This document shows, piece after piece, positions 20,004 through 31,299 of a stretch of DNA of 64,000 nt. The position numbers were made by a program, and so were the translations under genes. Source of the DNA: Gigantopelta aegis (lineage: Eukaryota; Mollusca; Gastropoda; Neomphalida; Peltospiridae). Each line of letters starts with the position of its first letter. Position 1 is the stretch's first letter. The stretch spans positions 86,810,905 to 86,874,904 of the forward strand of contig NC_054702.1 of the NCBI RefSeq assembly GCF_016097555.1. Reading direction: 5' to 3'. Below the pieces are notes generated by a model. The model was not told the origin of the DNA. It worked only from the letters and a program-made list of their open reading frames with translations, and searched no databases.

Positions 20004-20610
20004 CTAACGTGTAAACATCTTTGATGTACCAGAGCTCCCCTTAGCATGTTGAAATAGACCAACAAGTTTGCCTTTTGCATAGTCTCGCCCGATATTTTTA
20101 GAATTTGTATGCTCCCGAATAATGCTATAAAAGGCGAAGTGTAATTGATCGATATTTAAATTGTTATATATAGATGAAATGTCACCTGGACATGGAAGTC
20201 CACGCAATGCTGTTAGATCTACTGATAGACCAGTAGAGCTAATTTTAATCAGATTGTTAGGGTGTGGTGGGTGGGTTGGAATCTTGTTTTTTAGAACACA
20301 CACAGGGCCTATTCTTAGTTATAGTAGGTTGCAATGTTTAACACCTTCGTAAACAATGTAATTTAATCTGCAATATAGTCTATAAAGCACATACTACATG
20401 TACTACCTCTGTGGGCCTTTGAGAATTAAAAATAAAATTGAAATAACCCATTTCATTTTTACATACCTCATCAAGACCATGTAAATGATGTTCTAAATTT
20501 AATACATGAATGAAAAATAAGTTACTCAATACAAGACATTCGTGGGCAATGCAGAAACGAAATGAACCAAGAGGGTTAATCCTGTAGTCCATTGAACTTA
20601 AGATGAGCAC
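20004..20610 (-). pseudogene. Unrecognised decayed coding region
   Basis: Two successive minus-strand frames look protein-like over about 600 bp. The first runs from 20610 to 20380 and contains LGSFRFCIAHECLVLSNLFF and LNLEHHLHGLDEVCKNEMG. After a TAG, the second runs from 20303 to 20004 and contains GDISSIYNNLNIDQLHFAFY and IGRDYAKGKLVGLFQHAKG. I do not recognise the family. It could be a transposon-derived ORF or a host exon relic. Composition is ordinary and no repeat explains the open frames. Confidence 0.3.
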
Positions 20611-20703
20611 TCTATTATTTCAGTTACATCTCACCTAATGCTTAAAAACAGCAATATGAAAGACTTGTTTTGTGTATATACATTTTTTTCTCTTAACATT
20701 CCA

Positions 20704-20804
20704 GCTGATAAGCATGATGAGTATATCTAAGGATATAGAGAAAGTGAGAATCTCGGGCTTTAAGACTGTTGATGAGAAGACTGAAAGCAGCTCATCTGTA
20801 GAGT
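20704..20804 (+). other. Possible 3'-terminal exon
   Basis: TTTTTCTCTTAACATTCCAG is a convincing acceptor. It is followed by an open frame encoding MMSISKDIEKVRISGFKTVD and EKTESSSSVE, then TAA. AATAAA signals occur about 180-230 bp downstream (near 20985 and 21026). No upstream exons were identified, so this is a weak call. Confidence 0.25.
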
Positions 20805-21169
20805 AATTCACAATGGTACAGTATCTCTGTTATGTTACAATGGTGAAGCATGTTTTTTCAGTATGTTGCATTGTAATGAAGTTGTATTGTTTGCAGTGAT
20901 TTTAAGGCATAACATTTTAAGTCCTAGACTAAAAAAATCTACTTTTAGCCTATAGCTTGGATCTTTTTTCATAGAATTGGATTTAATAAAATGCTTATTA
21001 TGAATTACACTACAATTAATCTGTAATAAAAATTACTACTGCTGATGAGTTATCTCCCTTGGATTACCGGTCTTTATGTAGAGTTATTTTTTTCACTCGT
21101 TAACATAATAAAAGAGAGAGCATTTAGTCACCGGTTTTTGTCACCACCAGTTTGCGATTTTGAGGAGAG

Positions 21170-21760
21170 CCTGAGGCTCGCAAAAATCATATAGGACTCT
21201 CTAGCTTGGCTAGCATATGAGCCCACATTGCTCGTAAAAATCATATAGGACTCCTCTAGCTTGGCTAGCATATGAGCCCACATAGCTCGTAAAAATCTTA
21301 TAGGACTCTCTAGCTTGGCTAGCATATGAGCCCACATGGCTCGTAAAAATCATATAGGACTCCTCTAGCTTGGCTAGCATATGAGCCCACATGGCTCACA
21401 AAAATCATATAGGACTCTCTAGCTTGGCTAGCATATGAGCCCTTATGGCACTTACATTTTATAACTCTCTAGCATCAAATATGAGCACACTGACCACATG
21501 GCTATTTTATGAGTCAAATAATATAAAAATCATTCAGAAATACTCTCTAGTGATATATTCTAGCATATGAGCCCACATGGCTCATGAAAATATCTGGTGA
21601 GTGATAAATCACTAGAATCACTCACCGCATATGAGCCCCATGGCTCATAAAAATCTATATAGGACTCAGGGCTAGCTTGGCACTCGCATATGAGCCCACA
21701 TTGCTCATAAAAAAAACACTCTGGCTGGGCTAGCATTCCCACATCTCATAAACTTGACGC
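21170..21760. repeat. Minisatellite array, 54-55 bp unit, degrading to the right
   Basis: The word GCATATGAGCCCAC recurs at 21213, 21268, 21322, 21377 and 21431 (spacing 54-55), then at 21563 and beyond with increasing divergence and insertions. Minus-strand open frames here (MWAHMLAKLEESYMIF repeated) are products of the repeat. Confidence 0.9.
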
Positions 21761-22196
21761 GGTAAGATGGTTTCTTTCGATTGTGCACACTGCACGTGAC
21801 ACTTATAAATCAAAATAACACACAGAACACATTTATTTTTTCTGTCAGATAATATTCAAATCATTGAGAAATATTTATATTGTAGTATATTCATAAAAGA
21901 TAAACAGTCCTTCATGTTTGAAAATATCAGGTGAGTGATAAATCACTGAATCATCTCGCTTCTAAAAACCTACATAAAAATTGTTTATTTTGTAAACAGT
22001 TTTGTTTTGAAGTTTTTGTTGTAAAACCCCATTCCCCTAGCATACGGTTTATAGGATAATTAAAACAAGACAGGTTTTTAAAAGAGCATTATTTTAAAAT
22101 TAAGTCTCTATATTAATAGAATTTAGTAATGTCGCATTTGTGTTTTACTGATTGTGTAATTTTAATGGAGTTCGTTTTGTTTTTTCAGATAGTGTC
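21761..22196. other. AT-rich spacer
   Basis: No exon, repeat family or inverted repeat recognised. Confidence 0.4.
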
Positions 22197-22405
22197 TTTT
22201 GATGGAATGTTACAAACAGACAGAGTATCAACTAGAGTGGAGAGAGTACCTATATAGTTATGTGTAACCTGACGAACTTTTAATCATAAACATTGGACAG
22301 TATGTAAATTAACAGAACCTTGAAAAGGCTGAATTTAAATGTTTTATATAGAGGCTTTAAGATTTGGCATTACTATTTGTGTCCTAAACTAAATTTGGAG
22401 TATGA

Positions 22406-22455
<50 letters not shown>

Positions 22456-22489
22456 TTTGAATTTTCAAAGATGAAAAATAAACATTCTT
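22197..22489 (+). mobile_element. LINE 3' untranslated fragment (first copy)
   Basis: Matches 23930-24180 with small gaps (shared words GAGAGAGTACCTATATA, ATTGGACAGTATGTAAAT, GGCATTACTATTTGTGTC, TTTTTCTATGCAC) and includes a (GT)n(GA)n run at about 22408-22453. It is a second, older copy of the 3' end of the LINE that follows it. Confidence 0.7.
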
Positions 22490-24205
22490 TTTCTATGCAC
22501 CCTGGTAGATTCTCTTCAAGAATTTTTTTTTTATTATTTCTCCTACAGGACATTGGTCTGTGTGGTAAACTGATAGACAGTGTTAAAGCTATTTATAAAA
22601 CCTTTATGTCATGTATCAGAACAAATGATGGACTAATATGTTTTTTGAGTGCCCTGTCGGCCTTAGGCAGGGGTGTGTTTTAAGCCCGATACCGTTTTCT
22701 TTGTATATAAATGAACTTAGTGGTGAGATGGTCAAGTATTGTGAAAGAAGTATCCAGATGACACCAGATCTTACAGAAATTATGATGTTGTTATTTGCAG
22801 ACGATATTGTTTTACTTTCAGATACACAAAGGGGGGGGGGGGCTACAAAAGCAACTAGATATATTGTATAATTATTGTCAAAAATGGAAGCTGATTGTAA
22901 ATTTACAGAAAAAAAAGTAGTACTATTTCAAAGAGGGGGAAAACTTTGCTTTAATGAAAAATGGTATTATGGAAACTTTATACTAAATGTGGTTCCACAA
23001 TATATCTATCTTGGGAAATGTTTCAGATCAAACAAGCTTAGCACAAGTAACTCGTCATTTAGCAGTCAAAGGTAAATAGGGTATTAATAGAGGTTTGTTA
23101 GAACAATTTCAAAGGGACAGGAACATCGGTTCCATTTCATATTTACTTTAAAACATTTGATACAGAGGTAGCCTATTTCATTGTATGGGTCGGCCATTTT
23201 GGTGTTTTCAACAGTTCGAAAGTATAGAAAGGGTACAATATATTAGTGGGGTTGGATTTTTTAATATGTAAGTAAATATGTACCAAATGTCAGGCACTAG
23301 GGGAATGTGGAAGATTTTTGAAACAACCAGTGGAGTCTCATTAGGTGTATACAGTATGGATAAAAAAAATGCAAATGCTGACTTTCAAATATCCTCATAA
23401 AGCTTACAACATGTTATATTCTTTAGATAATGTGAAGGAAGGCTATATGTAAAGAAACTGCTATCAAGAAAATTATGTTTTCTTTAGGTTTTATATATGT
23501 GTGGATATCTCAAGATGTTATTACTTTAGTCATTACTTTTAGCCACATTTTAAACAAAGAGTTAAAGATATTCAAACACAACACTGGATTACAAAAATTA
23601 ATTCTAGTAGTAGGTATGATATATATTGTAAATATAACTTAAATGTTGAACCTGAATTCATATCTTCTCTCTTCTGCACTTGACTTTAAAAAGGATTTTG
23701 CACTGATTAGAAGGGACGAGTGGGTCTAGCGGTGGACGAAGCATACGGGTTTAAATAAAAGGGATAGGATTTGTAAATTATGTAATAAAAGAGAAGTAGA
23801 AAAGAGCATTCCATTTTATTATAAATTGTCCACTATATGAAACTTTAGTAATGAGCAATGTGTTTACCTAGATTGTTTTTGACAAATGGATTTGTATACT
23901 TTTTTGAATAGATGAAAATAATAAATATGTTAATAACGGATATGAGTATCAACTATAGTAGAGAGAGTACCTATATATTTGTGTGTAATATGAGAACTTG
24001 TACACCAAAAATAATTGGACAGTATGTAAATATTGAACCTTACTAAAAGGCTATATACAAATGTAATTGCAGTTAAATAATTGGCATTACTATTTGTGTC
24101 TAAACTGAATTGGAGAACAACAGGTGTGTGTAATGTCACCTTTTCAAAGATGAAAATGGGCTATCTTTTTCTATGCACGGAATAAAGAATTGAATTGAAT
24201 TGAAT
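22490..24205 (+). mobile_element. Old LINE remnant with reverse transcriptase pieces
   Basis: Reverse transcriptase motifs remain over several frames: CGKLIDSVKAIYKTF (about 22560), LRQGCVLSPIPFSLYINEL (about 22660) and LLFADDIVLLSDT (about 22785), followed by NVVPQYIYLGKCF (about 22990). F-A-D-D is the catalytic box. A G run at about 22829 interrupts the frame. The 3' end is AATAAAGAATTGAATTGAAT, an AATTG-type tail. It is heavily decayed and 5' truncated. Confidence 0.75.
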
Positions 24206-24716
24206 TAGGGTTTTTTACAGAAATATATCCAATGAGCTGGCAGATCTAACTATTTTATCAGTACAAGACTTGAATGTCCAAGAATAGTTAAAATATCAGA
24301 CCGTTACTCATATTGTTAGCGTTAGAGTTTGATTTAAGGTTAATTTGTGGGCTAGGCTGAGATTCCCTTTTTATACATGTATCGATATAATGGGGGTAAC
24401 AGGCGGAAATCTTTCCACACAAATTACCACAAAAATATCTGGGGACAGAATCCCAAAACCTTCATAAAAGTCTTCACACCTATAGTCCGTCCCACAGAGA
24501 ACGCCTTTTTTCATGCTATATAATTCACTACAAGTTATTTATTTCTGAGCTGATTGATTGCACACAAAAATAGTATTGTTTTGTTATTTTCAAAACACTT
24601 TTACTTTTCTTCTTATGTCAATCCAAACTGGAATTATTTACAAAAAAACACAACATTTTTATAGAATGCTGGGACGGTCTATACATTATCGGGTCATCAC
24701 TAGTAAGGTATATATA

Positions 24717-26219
24717 CTGAACAAAATAAGAAACTTCCGCTAACTTTGCTTGAACATGACTTGATGAAAACAAACCGGGGGAATAATTGTTATATATGCG
24801 TTTAAAGAGTGTTCCATGATGCATCGTTTGGTGCAAAAATCATGGCCATAGGTTAACAGAAACTGGGAGAAATTTTGACCAAGTGTGGTAGGGGTTAAAA
24901 CAAACCCCACCCACTTAATAACGGGTATGACCACCTCTTGAATTGACCACTGCAGTGCATCGCAGGCGCACAGAATTGACTAAAGTGTTGATTTCTGCCT
25001 GTGGAATATTGTTCCATTCCTGAATGAGCGCTTGACGAAGTTCGTTGACGTTAGCGGGTGGGTTGGGACGACGCCTCAGTCGTCTGTCCAGACTATCCCA
25101 GACATACTCGATGGGGTTGAGATCAGGACTTTTAGCGGGCCAGTCTCTAGCTGTATGGGAGGTGGCATTATCATGCTGAAAAATCGAGATGTTGGCGTTG
25201 TTATGGAACAGAGGAATGACGTGATGAGCGAGAATGTCATCGCGGTAACGTTCAGCATTTAAATTGCCATCAATGACGACTAGTGGTGAACGATAACCAT
25301 GGGCAATGGCTGCCCAGACCATGACACAACCCCCACCCCCGAAACGATCTCGTTCAAGAACACAACAGTCAGCATAGCGTTCATTTCTCCTACGGTAGAC
25401 GCGCAACCTGCCATCACCACGTTGTAAAGAAAATCTGGATTCATCCGAAAAAAGAACGGTATTCCAGCGTCGCCGTATCCAACGAGTGTGTATACGTGCC
25501 CAATTAAGACGATTTAGACGATGACGTTGCGTTAAAACGCATCCGACGTAAGGACGTCGTGCATGTAAACTGTTCTCCCGCAGACGATTACGAACAGTTT
25601 GCCCACTGATTCGGTTATTATGAAGCCCAGGTGTGTTAGCAGCAGTAGCAGTGGCAGTTTGGAATCGATTGCGCAAATGCGTGTTCATGATATAGCGGTC
25701 TTGACCATGCGTTGTAACACGCGGACGTCCACGACGTGGCAAGTCGTTGGTGCTTCCTGTCGTTCGAAATCTTACGCGAAGATTGCGTATTGCTCGACTA
25801 GAACTCCCAACATGCCTTGCAACGTCTTCTGTCGACAGGCTAGCATCAAGCATGCCAGTCGCCCGTTCGCGTAAATAATTGGGTATTCTTGGCATACTAA
25901 AAATGCTACAATGTAAAAAACGTTAATATTTTTACAAATTTTAAAGCGTTTTCGTTCACTTGACAACAATGTCAGTAAGACAAGTAAAACAAATTGACCG
26001 AATACTACCCGGGACATGTCGAACCATGCATGCACGTGCAAATTGAATTTCACATTGTCGATGATTAACAGTGCAAAAATAATCGATAAAATTCATGAAT
26101 CCTGATAATACAGCTCAAGGCTAATACTACCTATATAATTTCATTACACAATGAATTCTTTAACACAACAAATACTATATGTATAAATCGATAAATCGGA
26201 AGTTTCTTTTTTTGTTCAG
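24717..26219 (-). mobile_element. Tc1-like transposon, full length
   Basis: Inverted ends CTGAACAAAATAAGAAACTT and its complement, flanked by TA (24715-24716 and 26220-26221). The paralogous sequence at about 36885 is uninterrupted at the same TA, an empty site. The element is 1503 bp with one long transposase frame on the minus strand. Confidence 0.92.
24915..25895 (-). pseudogene. Tc1 transposase, open but with shortened DD-E spacing
   Basis: One uninterrupted 326-residue frame from MPRIPNYLRERATGMLD to GGHTRY. Helix-turn-helix regions are at about residues 20-115 (STEDVARHVGSSSRAIRNLR, ISGQTVRNRLRENSLHARRP). FSDESRF carries the first Asp (about 151), HDNATSHTAR the second (about 242) and SPDLNPIEYVWDSLDRRL the Glu (about 263). 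Only 20 residues separate the second Asp and the Glu instead of 34, consistent with an in-frame loss of about 42 nt. The frame looks young, but catalysis is unlikely. The rest of the protein has usual Tc1 length. Confidence 0.9.
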
Positions 26220-26565
26220 TATATATTCAAAGATGGCAGATTATGAAGAAACCAAAAGTGACTGTTGCTGGTCACCCAGACTCATGTAGATAACTGAATT
26301 TGTTGAAAGTTGCATAATATAATTTGGGTGGTGTTTTATTTTTATTTTTTTATCAACCACCAAGAGCAGTCCTTGCCATGAGCTCAATCAAGTCGAGCTT
26401 AAGATCAATCTCATGAATTGGTGCTAGGCAAGCAGTCAGATGAACCTTCAAATAAAATGTATTAATATTATACTGAGAGGCAATCTCATTAATACATTGT
26501 ATGTGGAGGTGAAGACTGAAGAGTGCTCACATACTTGTGAAACCCTTGTCATTGTCTATACCAAT

Positions 26566-27465
26566 ATGAAACACAATTGTATTTACTTAAAAATACTCAG
26601 TTTAAATGTTTGTGGCCTAAGAAACAAATTGGTTATACCTGACTTTCTAAATTTTGTCTCACAATATGATATTCTATGCTTTACTGAAAGTAAAACAGAT
26701 GAAAGTGATTGCTTATCACAGTTAATCCCAGGTTACACTCTACATTTCAATAACAGAAAAGGTAAAAGATCATCTGGTGGTATTGTTATTGGTGTAAGAA
26801 ATGAACTGACCAACCTAGTTAAAATAAATATAAAAAATAACTCACAGTATATTTCATGGTTTAGTATTTTAGACAAAGAGTGTATAGGTAATAGCGTAAC
26901 TGCTGGTGTTGTGTATATTCCCCCATTTGGCTCACCATACTTAAAAGTTGATACTTTTGATATTGTTGAAAATGAAATTTCGCAAATGACAGAACCAGGA
27001 AAACCTCTGCTCCTAATAGGTGATTTTAATGCAAGAACTAGATGTTTGCCCAATTACACTACACTTGATGATCATAATACTATATATATTGATAATGTTG
27101 ACATGGAAACCTTTTTAAATGATATAACAAAGCTTGATACTTTAAATGTACCCAGGGACAGAGCAAGCCAGGATAAGGGTAAGGTTAACAGCCATGGTCT
27201 CAAACTTCTTGATTTGTGCAAACATAATAATATATATATCCTCAATGGTAGATGCGGAAAAGATAAAAATATAGGCGCAGTCACCAGTAAAGATTGTAGT
27301 TTGATTGATTATGTTATTGGTACTCACCACATGTTTAAATCTGTCATTGACTTTGAAGTGTGTAATTTTGACCCACTCTTTTCAAATATCCACTGTGCAG
27401 TTGTACTTACCTGTAAGATTCAGACAGACCGTGACATACAAACTAAACAACGAATGTGTAAATGA
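26566..27465 (+). pseudogene. LINE apurinic-type endonuclease
   Basis: From MKHNCIYLKILSLNVCGLRN the frame shows the exonuclease-endonuclease-phosphatase pattern: LSLNVCGL, DILCFTESKTDES, SSGGIVIGVRN, LLIGDFNAR, CSLIDYVI and LFSNIHCAVV. The last motif is normally S-D-x-H or S-D-H; here the Asp is Asn. The endonuclease nicks target DNA for target-primed reverse transcription. The frame is open upstream to 26440 only because the 84-bp repeat is also open. The coding sequence continues in another frame (NDKLKPIY near 27467) and is then cut by the inserted element. Confidence 0.85.
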
Positions 27466-27486
27466 CAAGTTGAAGCCTATCTATAG

Positions 27487-30400
27487 ACATATTCAAATCA
27501 GCTTGTCTGCAGGCAATCTGTTGGTGGGTGTGCCTGTAGGGCATGTTTGAGTGTAGGCACCCTATTTATTTTTAACAGGGCAAATTTCTGATCACGGTGA
27601 ATGTTCCACATAATTTTCAAAAATATTTGAAAATAATTCTGGACTATATCACTGCTTTTACTTTAAAGCTGGGTTACTGGTGAATGTATTCCACCAAAAA
27701 ATAATACATTTTTGGCATCTGACTAAGCATAGTCAGTCAATGAATTTGAAATGTCCTGAGTATTACAAACATAGTATATGAAAAAACTGCATGGCAATGT
27801 TCAAATTAACATCCAGACATATTTTGAACAGGTTTAAGACCAAATTATGAATGCTATTCATGCTAAATTACATGTTCATAACAACAAACCACAAAGCAAT
27901 GCAATATATGTGGTATGGATATAGTACCGGGGGTATACTCACCAGCAAAAGTTACACAGTTCCCGATATACGTAATTCTCTATGTACATGTGTATATATA
28001 CATACTGTACCTAAAACATTCTGATCCTTTTATTATTGTATTGTATTTAATATCTGAAGGCAGCATTACTTAAATATGGTGCAGTACATGCTGTCTAAAC
28101 CATTTACATGGATATTTTGAATATTGTTTTATTACACACAAGTCTTACAAACATAAAAAGTGAATTTGCATACCATTCTAGGCAAGTCTGCATTACATAT
28201 ACAATTTATCTTTCTCACAACAGTTCATCTTACAATAGCTAGGTTTTTTGTTGCAGTTCTATTTATATTATGCTTAACTTATGTTTTGGTGTATATAATT
28301 GATATCTACATAGAATATTGTCATCAGGCAAATATCTAGCACTATAAAAATCTAACTTTCATTCCCAATTCTCAATCATTTTATGTGACCCAAATATGAT
28401 ATATGTGAAGTTTACAATTTTCTATTTCTACATCCTTCCTTTTATTCTATTAAGTAGATGTTAATAACAATTACAAAACAATATAATATGAGATATGAAT
28501 AATTATATACTTCTCAAAATAAGTTACTAGTAAGCAATGCCAGAAATGTATTAATTTCTATGTATACACATACTTAGGATTGCCTGAAGCTTTTATTATT
28601 AAAAAAACAAATTGACCTGGCTTTTTTCTATAACATATTGAGGCTTCATTATTCAAATATGGTTAAGAATATGGAGTTTATATACTATGTTCACACATTT
28701 ATGAAGATGTCCCTCTGTTCTTAGTACCAACCAATTATAAGTACCTTTCCTCGGCATGTGTGTTAAAACATTTACAATTCATTTATCTCACAGAAGCTTG
28801 TACTATTTTTAAAAACATATTTGTATTTAAATTGTGCTTAATTTATGCTTTGGTTTATATAATTGACATCAGATATAGTCATCAGGCATATATAGTACTT
28901 GACTTTCTTTCCTATTTCAGTCTTATCATCTGACTCAAATATAATGTCTATTATGTTCACAATATCTGTAATTTCTTATTTTGTCCTCTGGGCCTTTGCT
29001 CTTGTTCCTCCCTCAGTATGTCAACAGCTCTTGTTATCAGATAACAAACCATCCAATTCAGCTTCAGTGTTTCTTTGGACATTTCTCAGCTATTTCTATG
29101 TGGTTGAGGAATACCCTGGACTTTGTGATATGACTAATACCATATGAGACCATGGCAATTTGCTCTCTTCCAATTTGCTCTATTGGTACAGCATATTTTC
29201 AGGGAATATCTACTGGATGGAAGGTTTGCAACTAATCCACAGTAGCATAATAACAGCATTCGTGGTTTGGCACTAAATTTCTCATGTGAAAGGGGTTCTT
29301 CCAAGCCACACTTGATCTAAGGAATCCCTACAAAGGTCTTAAGAGACTGGAAGACCTTTTAAATGAAACAAAGAAAACTCTGCCCTCAGCTTCTTGGGAA
29401 GAGGGTTCTATTTGTGAGACAAAGTACATGTTTCAAACGCAAACCATGTCTGAGGGTGTTGTAAAGTGCACAAGAAGATGCAGAAACAAAGATTATACTT
29501 CAATGTCTGTACATTGCTGCCAGTTCACCATCCCAGATACGGACATTTGTATACACTCAATTAAGGATGCAGGGAAGACACCAACTAGCAATTCCAGCTG
29601 TGCTTGCCATTACTGGCTATGATACCAACAGTGCTTTTATGCAGAATGGAAAACTGGAGGTTTTGAATATTCTCAAGCAATGCCAAGACTTCCTTGAAAT
29701 GTTGTTAGCTCATGGAAGTTCAGCAAAAATTGATGTTCATATATTTAAGAAGCAGATCATTTCATATACCTTCTCTATGGAAGTGCAGGTGCGAATAACA
29801 TACAAAAAGATCATGACTTGAGAAATATTTGGAAATGTTTGTTGCCAAACCAAGGATGATAATATTGAACTACAGTAGAGTATAAATCAGCCTTCTCCAC
29901 TCTACATGTATGCCTTCACTGAGAATGCTCTAAGAATGCACATAAAGAGAACAAATTGCCAAGTTGTCATTTGGTATCAGTCATGCCAGGCATACCAGGC
30001 TATTCCCCAACCAAATTGTCATATGGCTGAGAAATTTTAGAAGGCACACTAGAGATGAAATAGTGATATGATACCATGAGAGCTGATGGACATACTGATG
30101 GAGGAACCAGAGTAGAGCCTGGAGAAGGAGAATACCAGAAATTGTGAACATGACAGACATGCTTTAATTGCATGAAAATGCAAAGGAATATGAAAGGAAG
30201 TCAAAACTTTCCTAGACAATATTTGATTAGAAACTAATTATATACACTTGAGTATAAGTTAAGCACAATGTAAATATAAAGGCAAATCTAAAAATATTAC
30301 AAACACAGACTAATATAAGATGAACTTCTGTGAGATAGATGACTTGTACATGTAATGCAAAAGAAATTATGGTAGGTACACAAAACCGATGCTTTAAATT

Positions 30401-31225
30401 TTTAACACTGGTGTTTAGTAAAGAGGGACATATTCATAATATTGATGCACATACATGTATACTCAACAACATTAATTAAGGGCTAGTAAACTTTCTTATA
30501 TTATAATATAATTCTTTGTTACTGTCATATTATTTTAGCATGTTTTGGTCATATATATGGCTTCTATACATTGTTTCAGTAAATGTTTACTGGTTATACA
30601 CGCAAAAAAACCTGGGTATTTCACATACTTATGAAAAATATTGAAATGAGCTTTAGGCAAGTATTTGTTACACATTTGTTCGGAATGTTTTTTGTCATTG
30701 TGTTCCCTCAAAATTGTTATTTAAGTCATTAAGTTTAAGAACATGCCACAATGCTGACAACTTTCAACAAAAGAAGTTGGTTTTTTCCCCATATTTAAAG
30801 GAAAATGCTAAAATATCTATTGGACCTTAATTAATTTTGTTGAGTATAGTATAGGCAGATATACTGAACCATATTTGAATAATGCTGCCTCAATATATTA
30901 AATACAGTGCAGTTTTTAATAGTAAAAGGTTCAAACAGCCCAAAATATGTGTAAATATAGAAAATAATGCATTTCAGGCATTGCTTAACTTTTGCCGATG
31001 AGTATATCATTATTCATACCACATATTGCATTGTTATTTGGTTTGTTACTATTAACATCTAGTATAGGATGAATATCATTCATTTTGGCCTTATATCTGT
31101 TAAAAAGTTATATGGATGACAAATTTATCACTATATTTAATAGTGTTTTTAGAATGGCGATATTTTTTTAATCCACCAACATTTTTGCTGCAGACAAGTA
31201 GATATTAAATTCATATATAATGAGG
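27487..31225. mobile_element. Long inverted-repeat (foldback-like) element in the LINE
   Basis: Both arms are diverged inverted copies of each other. Shared words include CTTGTCTGCAG..TTGGTGG at the outer ends (about 27505 and complement about 31190), AAACCA..AATGCAATAT..TGTGGTATG (27883-27960 versus 30985-31065), GTATTTAATAT..GGCAGCATTA (28045 versus 30895) and CTCACA..GTTCATCTTA (28213 versus 30330). Arms are about 1 kb. A block of the left arm is also present in tandem (28020-28450 and 28580-28990). The centre holds a coding relic. Exact ends and target duplication are not resolved. Confidence 0.7.
29410..29820 (+). pseudogene. Relic resembling the invertebrate SPDTDV..GCDTTSAF family
   Basis: Two plus-strand frames: HCCQFTIPDTDICIHSIKDA (about 29515) and AIPAVLAITGYDTNSAFMQN with GKLEVLNILKQCQDFLEMLL (29590-29700). 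The pairing of P-D-T-D-hydrophobic with a later A-I-T-G-C-D-T-x-S-A-F box recalls a large family of uncharacterised invertebrate proteins, often repeat-associated and possibly PIN/FEN-like nucleases. Here Cys of the box is Tyr and the segment between the boxes is shortened. It is the only protein-like sequence in the inserted element. Confidence 0.4.
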
Positions 31226-31299
31226 TATCTAAAAATACTTGGCTCCAAAAATCCCTGGGGGTGGGGGGGGGGGTAGGGTTTCGGTATCTGGCCCATGGA

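Larger units (their letters stand above)
24210..26556 (+). repeat. Left copy of a duplicated unit (split by Tc1)
   Basis: 24210-24716 plus 26222-26556 matches 36501-37180 nearly base for base. Both end in the 84-bp minisatellite unit. The left copy has an extra segment of about 90 bp at about 24412-24505 and the Tc1 element at 24717. The unit includes the word TTAGGGTTAG-like region in the right copy. It is non-coding; its nature (a composite satellite or the 5' region of an element) is undecided. Confidence 0.75.

Noticed and set aside
18440..22000. Exon 2 (signal peptide) of saposin-like copy B
   Set aside because: Searched on the minus strand for the C-x-x-C..IIL pattern before a GT donor; only Tc1, microsatellites and the unassigned relic were found.
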